DNA of 64,000 nt, from positions 62,001 through 126,000 of the forward strand of contig JAHIUA010000077.1 in the NCBI GenBank assembly GCA_018817385.1. Direction: 5' to 3'. Shown here in pieces: positions 58,065-64,000 of this stretch (within the stretch, counting starts at the first letter, position 1; the number at the start of each line of letters is the position of its first letter). A model generated the notes under the pieces. That model was not told the origin of the DNA, searched no databases, and saw only the letters and a list, made by a program, of their open reading frames with translations. The translations under genes and the position numbers were made by a program. Source of the DNA: Pseudomonadota bacterium (lineage in GTDB: Bacteria; Desulfobacterota; Desulfobulbia; Desulfobulbales; Desulfocapsaceae).

Positions 58065-58595
58065 TTAATGTTCCGCTTCTGGAGCAAATGACTCGGGGGC
58101 AGTGAGTTCAGGGCCAGTGGCCTCAGGGACAGTGGTATCAGGAGCACTTACCTCAGGGGCAGTGGTATCAGGAACACCTGCCTCAAGGGCATTGGTATCA
58201 GGAACACCTGCCTCAGGGACAGTGGTCTCAGGAACGCCTGCCTCAGGGACAGTGGTCTCAGGAACGCCTGCCTCGGGGACAGTGGTATCAGGAACACCTG
58301 CCTCGGGGCCTGTGACTGCATGAAGTTTAGTCTTCCCCTCTTTCCACAACTCTTTGCTCTTCTTTTTGGTGGAGTCCCACACCTCGACAGATTCCTCCTT
58401 GGTTGCATCCCACACCTTCTTTGAGGAGTCTGTAGTAGCATCTCCCACAGCACGGACAGCGTCCTTGATCTCATGCCCAGCCTTTTCCCACTTTCCAGGT
58501 TCCTCGGCAACAATCGTCTCTTCTGCCTGCAGATCTGCAACACCACTGACTAACCCCAAAAGCAGGGTCAACGCCAAAATTTTCATCTTCATCAT
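58065..58595 (-). CDS. Secreted protein with helical N-part and Pro/Glu/Ala/Val-rich repeats
   Basis: 176 residues with a signal peptide (~1-24). Residues ~35-92 are amphipathic and helical (VWDATKEESVEVWDSTKKK). Residues 97-176 are eight 10-residue units near PEAGVPDTTV, the first four or five nearly identical and the rest decayed. No cysteine. Its ATG overlaps the stop of the upstream amidotransferase gene. The DATKE helix also appears in the small secreted protein at 47.6 kb, hinting at a shared type. Function unknown. Confidence 0.82.
   Translation of the reverse strand: MMKMKILALTLLLGLVSGVADLQAEETIVAEEPGKWEKAGHEIKDAVRAVGDATTDSSKKVWDATKEESVEVWDSTKKKSKELWKEGKTKLHAVTGPEAGVPDTTVPEAGVPETTVPEAGVPETTVPEAGVPDTNALEAGVPDTTAPEVSAPDTTVPEATGPELTAPESFAPEAEH
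58068..58307 (-). repeat. 30-bp in-frame tandem repeat, about 8 copies
   Basis: Units encode PEAGVPDTTV and variants. The copies at 58188-58307 are nearly identical; those towards 58068 have more changes. Confidence 0.9.
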
Positions 58596-59314
58596 AGACC
58601 TCCTTCATCTTTCTCTTCCCCTCTCAAGGAGAAGAAGCATTTAAATAATTGATGCATCCAACCGTTAATTTCGGCAAATCTACCGCCACTGCTCAGCATC
58701 TCCTCTTCACTCTGAATCCAGGGTGCTGCGACCAACTCCTGACGACAGTTGTCTATAAGTGCGGCGACACTGTCGCGAGTGGTTTCCAAATGAAACTGAA
58801 GCCCCAGGACATGATCCTTGTACAAAAAGGCCTGGTTGGCGCAGGCCTTGCTCGCATACAATCGAACCGCACCATCAGGCAGGGTAAAGGTATCACCGTG
58901 CCAATGAAAGACAGTAACCTCCTGGGGCAGGACAGGGCGGAGAAAGGCAGGAACATTCAGCGTTCGCACAACAGGAAACCAGCCGATCTCTTTTTCCGGG
59001 TTTTTCCGGACCTCTGCTCCCAGGACAGCGGCCAGGAGTTGGGCTCCGAGGCAGATACCAAGGATCGGTATGCCACGATCGATAACCGATCGTAAAAAGA
59101 CTTTTTCCCGAACCAGCCAGGGATACGCCTCATGATCGAATACTCCCATGGGGCCTCCCATGACGACCAAACCGGCAAAGCAATCCAAGTCTGGAAAAAG
59201 TTCTCCGGCCCAGAGACGGGTGCAGCAGAGATCATATCCCTGTTCCAGCAACCACTCCTCCAGGGAACCCAGGCCCTCAAAGGGAACATGCTGCAGCCAA
59301 TGTATTGTTGCCAT
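58592..59314 (-). CDS. Class I glutamine amidotransferase
   Basis: 240 residues from the ATG at 59314 (a TTG three codons upstream is less likely). It has the GMP-synthase-like triad: nucleophile in ILGICLGAQLLA, His in LGLQFHLETT with the following Glu. Also GLVVMGGPMGVFDHEAYPW, typical of stand-alone amidotransferases of the GuaA/YfeJ group. The synthase partner or substrate is unknown. Its stop overlaps the repeat-protein start. Confidence 0.9.
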   Translation of the reverse strand: MATIHWLQHVPFEGLGSLEEWLLEQGYDLCCTRLWAGELFPDLDCFAGLVVMGGPMGVFDHEAYPWLVREKVFLRSVIDRGIPILGICLGAQLLAAVLGAEVRKNPEKEIGWFPVVRTLNVPAFLRPVLPQEVTVFHWHGDTFTLPDGAVRLYASKACANQAFLYKDHVLGLQFHLETTRDSVAALIDNCRQELVAAPWIQSEEEMLSSGGRFAEINGWMHQLFKCFFSLRGEEKDEGGL

Positions 59315-59409
59315 CTTTTTCAAATCAGGGGATAGAGGTTATCTTTCAAGAACTGCGGAGGAGAAGGGGAGCTGATGCGGAAAGGCTGACTCCTCTCCTC
59401 CCCGTCCTC

Positions 59410-60174
59410 TTACAAAATCTGGCTGAGAAAAAGTTTGGTTCTCTCAGATTGAGGAGTATCAAAAAATGCATTGGGCTCATTCTCCTCGATAATCTCGCCC
59501 GCATCCATAAACAGAACCCGATTGGCCACGGTTTTGGCAAAACCCATCTCATGGGTAACGCACAGCATGGTCATGCCCTCATGAGCCAGGTCAACCATAA
59601 CATCCAACACCTCCTTGATCATCTCTGGATCAAGGGCAGAGGTCGGTTCGTCAAAAAGCATGATGGAAGGATTCATACACAGACTCCTGGCAATGGCCAC
59701 CCGCTGCTGCTGCCCACCTGAGAGCTGACCGGGAAACTTTTGGGCCTGGTCGGCTATCTTTACCCGCTCAAGAAAACGGAGAGCTGTGGCCTTCGCCTCC
59801 TTACGGGATTTTTTCTGCACCCAGATCGGCGCCAGACAACAGTTCTCCATAACCGTGAGGTGAGGAAAAAGATTGAACTGCTGAAAAACCATGCCTATGT
59901 CACGACGTACCCGGTCGATATGTTTGAGATCATCATCCAGGGTAATCCCGGAGACAATGATATCTCCCTGCTGATGTTCTTCCAGACGATTCATGCAGCG
60001 AATCAGGGTGGACTTTCCACAGCCGGACGGGCCGCAGATAATGATGCGTTCACTCTTATACACCTTGAGGTTGATGTTTTTCAAGACGTGAAAATCACCA
60101 TACCATTTATTGACATCACGCAACTCCACCATCACCTCATGCGAGACCTGCTGTTGCGTCTGTATTTTTGTCAT
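59410..60174 (-). CDS. aapP: Polar amino-acid ABC transporter ATP-binding protein
   Basis: 254 residues, intact. Walker [10 protein letters not shown] (near residue 48), Q-loop [14 protein letters not shown], signature [15 protein letters not shown], Walker [13 protein letters not shown] and switch His in VTHEMG. It fits the GlnQ/AapP group. Immediately upstream on the same strand lie decayed permease genes, so this ATPase may have lost its transporter or serves another one. Confidence 0.92.
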   Translation of the reverse strand: MTKIQTQQQVSHEVMVELRDVNKWYGDFHVLKNINLKVYKSERIIICGPSGCGKSTLIRCMNRLEEHQQGDIIVSGITLDDDLKHIDRVRRDIGMVFQQFNLFPHLTVMENCCLAPIWVQKKSRKEAKATALRFLERVKIADQAQKFPGQLSGGQQQRVAIARSLCMNPSIMLFDEPTSALDPEMIKEVLDVMVDLAHEGMTMLCVTHEMGFAKTVANRVLFMDAGEIIEENEPNAFFDTPQSERTKLFLSQIL

Positions 60175-60238
60175 AGTACATCCATTAAAGCAAATTTAAT
60201 AGATTCCTGCATCGTAAAAGGCCAACAAAACTTGATAG

Positions 60239-60880
60239 CTAGCGAGCATGTCCCGTATGCAGTTTCTTCTATAGGTACTGTGAAGACCTGAACATGGAAA
60301 AACAGGATAGCCAGTAAATGGCAGTCACAAAGACAGACCCTTCCACAGAATAACCGATCCACTTGACATCGGCAAAGGCCGACTGGACAACAGCCAGGAG
60401 GTCGAAGAGGGCAATAAAGATAGTTACAATCCCCGGAAATACCGATTTCAGGGCCTGGGGCAGAATGATAAAGCCGGCAATGACTGAACAACAGAAAATG
60501 GTAACCGCACCGACCAGTCCCTTTTTCGAAGTCCCCTCAATGAGCAGCCACCAGGGAAAAGACCACCACGACCCTCCAGTATTCCGAGGGGGGATAAAAA
60601 GCAAATATAAACTAGACTGTTAACCTGTTGGAAACGTACCGTGACAAAGACCCAGCCAGGCCCCCTCACCGGAACAGGTATCTCGCGAAGTTCGCAGCCA
60701 GTCGGCCTCAAACGGAGCCCAGTTAGGAGTCGGCGGTATGGTCTGGAAGAGTACCAAGAGCCCTATGAGAGTCAGGATGGAGTTGGCCAGCGATCAAAAG
60801 AGATTTTTCGCATTCAGCCCCCCAACACACCCACGGAATTGGCAGGCGGTGGCAGGGCAGGACTTGGAATCGTTATACAA
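60239..60880 (-). pseudogene. aapM: Decayed AapM-type amino-acid ABC permease
   Basis: Pieces of an AapM/HisM permease appear in order but in several frames. LNAKNLF (near 60800) is followed after a frameshift by SLANSILTLIGLLVLFQ, then NWAPFEADWL. Further on come GFIILPQALKSVFPGIV and FIALFDLLAVVQSAFADVKW, with the usual segment between ALF and LFDLL missing, then YWLSCFSMFRSSQYL, a TAG stop, and the readable tail KKLHTGHAR to a second stop at 60239. About 640 bases remain of the ~1.1 kb expected. Segment identity is by memory of the family. Confidence 0.8.
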
Positions 60881-60892
60881 ACTGCCATCCTC

Positions 60893-60958
60893 TCACCTCT
60901 CCACCAGCAGAATCTCCATGTTGTACCAGTTCATAAAACCAGAAGTTTCCAGGAATGT
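60893..60958 (-). pseudogene. aapQ: C-terminal remnant of AapQ-type permease
   Basis: Just upstream of the aapM remnant, about 21 codons read as a typical AapQ end (GFMNWYNMEILLVER then TGA). Stop codons directly precede them in that frame, so the rest of the gene is gone. No binding-protein gene (aapJ) is present. Confidence 0.65.
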
Positions 60959-61054
60959 CTATCAAAAGATTTTAAAATGCCGTCCCAACTGGGGCTCCCC
61001 CTCTTGCCTCCTCTTTTTAAGAGCTTTTTAGTAATTTTATGATAAAATTCAGCC

Positions 61055-62992
61055 ATGTCAATCTCTTCCTCCCATACTATTCTCATTGTTGATGACAATC
61101 AGGTCAACCTGAATCTGCTCAGCAGCATTCTCCAGGGAGTCAATTACACTGTTATTGCGGCGAACAGTGCAGAAAAGGCTCTGGAGCAGATTCGAACCCG
61201 ATCACCAGACATCATCCTCCTCGATGTGATGATGCCCGACATGGATGGTTTTTCTCTCTGCCGCAGACTGAAGGAGGATGACAGATTTTCTGATATCCCG
61301 GTAATCTTTCTCACCTCACTCTCTCGGAAAGCGGATATCGTCGAAGGGTTCAACGCCGGCGGGCACGACTATATCGTCAAGCCCTTTAACCGCCAGGAAC
61401 TTCTGGCCCGGGTTCGTAATCATATCCATCTCTACGACATGCTGTTAGAGAACAAACGCCTGATCAAACTCTCCGAGGATGCCAGTCTTTCCAAGAGTGA
61501 GTTTCTGGCCTCCATGAGTCATGAGATCCGGACCCCCCTCAACTCCATCATCGGTATGGCCGAGGTACTGGCTGAGACCCCTCTTTCTGACGAGCAACGC
61601 AAGTATGTCAGTATCTTTCGTTCCGCCGGAGAAAGTCTGCTGGAGATCATCAACGACATTCTCGATCTTTCGAAGATCGAGGCGGGTCAGACCGAACTGG
61701 AAGCCATTGATTTTCACCTGCCTGCCCTCCTCAACTCTGTGGTCTCCATCCTCTCGGTACGGGCAGCTGAACAGAACAGTCACCTCTCCATCCATATCCA
61801 TCCCGAGCTCCCGCACGCCATCAGCAGCGACCCCACCCGCCTGCGCCAGATACTGATCAACCTCGTGGGCAATGCGGTCAAATTTACGGAAAACGGTTCT
61901 GTGGAAATCACGGTTGAGATCAGTGCCCCACACATACTCCTCTTCTCCATCAAAGACGATGGCATAGGCATCCCAAAAGATAAACAAAAAATCATCTTTG
62001 AAAGCTTTACCCAGGCCGACTCCCTGACAACCAGGAAATACGGGGGCACCGGCCTGGGACTCACCATCTGCCAGAAGCTGGTAAAAATCATGGGCGGTCG
62101 CATCTGGCTGGAAAGCACAGCCGGTAAGGGCTCAATTTTCTACTTCACCATCCGCTTTAATCCAGCAACCAGCTTTCCCCTGCCGGTCCCTGCTGAACCC
62201 ACGCCTCCGCTTAGCTGCCAGATCCTCAGTCCCGCTCGTATTCTTCTCGTCGATGACAACGAGGATAACCGCAATCTCCTTTGCCTCTATCTGCGCAACA
62301 CCCCTTTCACCATCGATACCGCCAGCAATGGCCAAGAAGCAGTCAAGGCCTTTTGCAGCGTTCCATACGACCTTGTTTTTATGGATATCGAAATGCCGGT
62401 TATGGACGGCTACGAGGCAACCAGACGAATCAGAGAGAGGGAACGGGCCCAAGGCCTGAAAGCCACTCCTGTTATCGCCCTCACTGCCCATGCCTTTGTT
62501 CGTTTTCGAAAAAAATGTATGGATGCCGGCTGCAGTGACTACCTGACCAAACCGGTACGCAAGAACACCCTCCTGCAAACCATTTTCAAGCACCTCGAAT
62601 TCCAGGAAGACAGCAAGGATAAAGAAGAATATATTGAATCCATATCTTCAACGCCAGGTAAGGGAAAAAACACCACGATCACTCTCGACAAAAAACTGAA
62701 AAAGCTGATTCCCCGTTTCCTGAAAAACAAACAGGAGGACGCAGCACGGATGCTGGAAAGCATCAAGAACAACAATATGCAAGAGTTACAGAAACAAGCC
62801 CACACCGTCAAAGGCACCTCCTGGATGTATGGATTCAAAGAACTTGGTGATAGCTGCCTCGAACTCGAACAGGCGGCCAGGGATTCCAACCTTGAGCTTG
62901 CCCAAAAGATTGCTCTGACCATCAGCAATTACTTGAACACTGTTGAAATCAAATACAGTGCTTCTGGTCCGCAAAAGAGTGACAAACCATGA
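61055..62992 (+). CDS. Cytoplasmic hybrid histidine kinase (REC-HisKA-HATPase-REC-HPt)
   Basis: 645 residues with no membrane span. Domains in order: receiver (~8-125; [22 protein letters not shown]), HisKA ([20 protein letters not shown]), HATPase ([31 protein letters not shown]), second receiver ([23 protein letters not shown]) and HPt ([12 protein letters not shown]). All phospho-sites are intact. An input receiver in front of the kinase suggests it is activated by another kinase. A single-domain response regulator follows after 80 bases and is a likely partner. Confidence 0.93.
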   Translation: MSISSSHTILIVDDNQVNLNLLSSILQGVNYTVIAANSAEKALEQIRTRSPDIILLDVMMPDMDGFSLCRRLKEDDRFSDIPVIFLTSLSRKADIVEGFNAGGHDYIVKPFNRQELLARVRNHIHLYDMLLENKRLIKLSEDASLSKSEFLASMSHEIRTPLNSIIGMAEVLAETPLSDEQRKYVSIFRSAGESLLEIINDILDLSKIEAGQTELEAIDFHLPALLNSVVSILSVRAAEQNSHLSIHIHPELPHAISSDPTRLRQILINLVGNAVKFTENGSVEITVEISAPHILLFSIKDDGIGIPKDKQKIIFESFTQADSLTTRKYGGTGLGLTICQKLVKIMGGRIWLESTAGKGSIFYFTIRFNPATSFPLPVPAEPTPPLSCQILSPARILLVDDNEDNRNLLCLYLRNTPFTIDTASNGQEAVKAFCSVPYDLVFMDIEMPVMDGYEATRRIRERERAQGLKATPVIALTAHAFVRFRKKCMDAGCSDYLTKPVRKNTLLQTIFKHLEFQEDSKDKEEYIESISSTPGKGKNTTITLDKKLKKLIPRFLKNKQEDAARMLESIKNNNMQELQKQAHTVKGTSWMYGFKELGDSCLELEQAARDSNLELAQKIALTISNYLNTVEIKYSASGPQKSDKP

Positions 62993-63072
62993 TCTTTTCT
63001 TTTCCATTTTCAATAACACACTGATAGAATAAGAAAACTTCATTCCATCCACATCAAAAAGGAGGCCCAGCC

Positions 63073-63453
63073 ATGGGGCAGCAAACCCGTATTGTACTGA
63101 TCGATGACGACAAAGATGCCTGTGAACTGCTGAAAATGCAGCTTGAAGATACAGGACGGATAGATGTCACCTACACCACCAACAGCGACGAGGCCCTGGC
63201 CGTAATTCTTCGGGAGCTCCCAGATCTTGCCATCCTCGACATCAACATGCCTGGCATCCATGGTGTCGAAATTGCATCCTCCTTGGCCAGAGAACCTTCG
63301 ACATCGGCCATCCCCATCCTCTACCTGTCCGGTATGGTCACCCCCACCGAGGCAAGAGACCTGGCCAAAGGAGAAGGTGAATCCCTGCTCATATCAAAAG
63401 GATCACCAGTGAAAGAGCTTATTGCCGCAATTGACAACCTTACTGCTCCCTGA
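63073..63453 (+). CDS. Single-domain response regulator
   Basis: 126 residues preceded by AAAGGAGG. Receiver motifs: VLIDDDKDACE, phospho-acceptor in LAILDINMPGIHG (near residue 56), and the conserved lysine in LLISKGSPVKE. No output domain. It probably relays phosphate from the hybrid kinase upstream. Confidence 0.9.
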   Translation: MGQQTRIVLIDDDKDACELLKMQLEDTGRIDVTYTTNSDEALAVILRELPDLAILDINMPGIHGVEIASSLAREPSTSAIPILYLSGMVTPTEARDLAKGEGESLLISKGSPVKELIAAIDNLTAP

Positions 63454-63463
63454 GCCTTGCCCC

Positions 63464-64000
63464 TTGCCTCCAATTCCCAAAAAAAGCACACGTTTTATTG
63501 CCATCGAGACCCTGTGCCAATTGCAAAGGAGCCGAAAGCCTGTCAATGGGCTCTTCACTAATCTGATATCCCAGTACAAAATCAGTGAGGCGGATCGCCA
63601 GCTGGCAACCAACATCATCTATGGGATACTCCGCCTCCGTCAATCGTTAGATCTCATCCTCCAGGAGCTCTGTACCCAGCCGCTGACAAAACTCAAACCC
63701 TTTGTCTACCAGGCACTGACTGTTGGCCTCTATCAACTTTTTTTTCTTGACCGTATCCCCGAATCCGCTGCCGTCAACGAATCAGTGAAGGCCCTGCAGG
63801 CAGCCCATCTCCCGAAAAAACTCCAGGGTTTTGTCAACGGGGTCCTGAGAAATTCCATCCGCAGACGAGACGAACTCCAGTCACTGCTGGCAAATTCCGC
63901 CCAACCAATCCTCAACCACCCCCAGTGGCTGAGCACACGCTGGCAAAAACGTTACGGCGCTGAAGAAACTATCCGTATCTGCCAGCAAAACAACAAACAA
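63464..64000 (+). CDS. rsmB: 16S rRNA cytosine-967 methyltransferase RsmB, N-terminal part (3' truncated)
   Basis: The frame is open to the window end (179 codons). No ATG is available; TTG at 63464 (then PPIPKKSTRFIAIETL) is the best start, though no clear ribosome site is seen. The visible part is the NusB-like RNA-binding domain of RsmB/Sun: SEADRQLATNIIYGILRLRQ, FFLDRIPESAAVNESVKAL and LQGFVNGVLRN. The methyltransferase domain lies beyond 64000. Confidence 0.88.
   Translation, partial: MPPIPKKSTRFIAIETLCQLQRSRKPVNGLFTNLISQYKISEADRQLATNIIYGILRLRQSLDLILQELCTQPLTKLKPFVYQALTVGLYQLFFLDRIPESAAVNESVKALQAAHLPKKLQGFVNGVLRNSIRRRDELQSLLANSAQPILNHPQWLSTRWQKRYGAEETIRICQQNNKQ

Overview
The window looks like chromosomal DNA from a strictly or mainly anaerobic Gram-negative bacterium of the Desulfobacterota, most like the propionate-metabolising, sulfate- or sulfur-reducing Desulfobulbales. 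The assignment is an inference from gene content: a complete methylmalonyl-CoA (propionate) gene cluster with biotin-dependent carboxyltransferase and OadB/OadG-type membrane subunits, a triheme c7-type cytochrome, a bd-like membrane protein fused to eight c-type haem motifs, a cytochrome bd operon with a DUF4492 protein, and an IscU-like/GGGtGRT protein pair. I saw no rRNA, tRNA, CRISPR array, insertion sequence or prophage.

Layout. 1-6.95 kb: the end of bamA, a strong terminator, mfd, a YrfG-type nucleotidase and a rhodanese/metallo-beta-lactamase fusion. 7.3-13.2 kb: a three-gene operon of TonB-dependent receptor, periplasmic solute-binding protein and large hybrid histidine kinase. 13.3-15.9 kb (minus): ECF sigma factor, anti-sigma factor with a glycogen-binding-like domain, a lipoprotein with a similar domain, and a secreted Gly/Ser-repeat protein. 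16.4-19.4 kb: dihaem cytochrome c peroxidase, a lipoprotein, a free HPt domain, a triheme cytochrome. 19.8-22.0 kb: a 753-residue AAA ATPase of unknown role. 22.2-25.9 kb (minus): Rrf2 regulator, DUF4492, cydA, cydB and a 30-residue CydX-like protein not previously obvious from its length. 26.4-30.0 kb (plus): a divergent two-gene bd-like/multihaem quinol dehydrogenase. 30.2-33.2 kb: a small unknown gene, then HDOD and GGDEF/HD-GYP-like signalling proteins.

33.5-47.3 kb is one long plus-strand propionate block: prpE, sucC, a GDPD-like gene lacking catalytic residues, sucD, a CsaA-like tRNA-binding protein, the B12 subunit of methylmalonyl-CoA mutase, meaB, the mutase large subunit, epimerase, carboxyltransferase, OadG-like, biotin carrier, OadB-like and an MBL hydrolase. 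Together these interconvert propionate, propionyl-CoA, methylmalonyl-CoA and succinate, with ATP gained at succinyl-CoA synthetase and possibly a sodium gradient from the decarboxylase.

47.6-64 kb is mixed housekeeping and unknown genes: small secreted proteins, an EAL/HDOD protein, dtd, an M16C peptidase, a methyltransferase, a Mut7-C RNase-like protein, the IscU-like/GGGtGRT pair, a repeat-rich secreted protein, a class I amidotransferase, a decayed Aap/His-type amino-acid ABC operon with only its ATPase intact, a hybrid kinase plus single-domain response regulator, and the start of rsmB running off the end.

The most interesting items are the sigma/anti-sigma/CBM48-like locus, the apparent pseudo-GDPD inside the sucCD operon, the TonB-receptor/binding-protein/kinase trio, the bd-like octahaem complex divergent from cytochrome bd, and the decayed amino-acid transporter.
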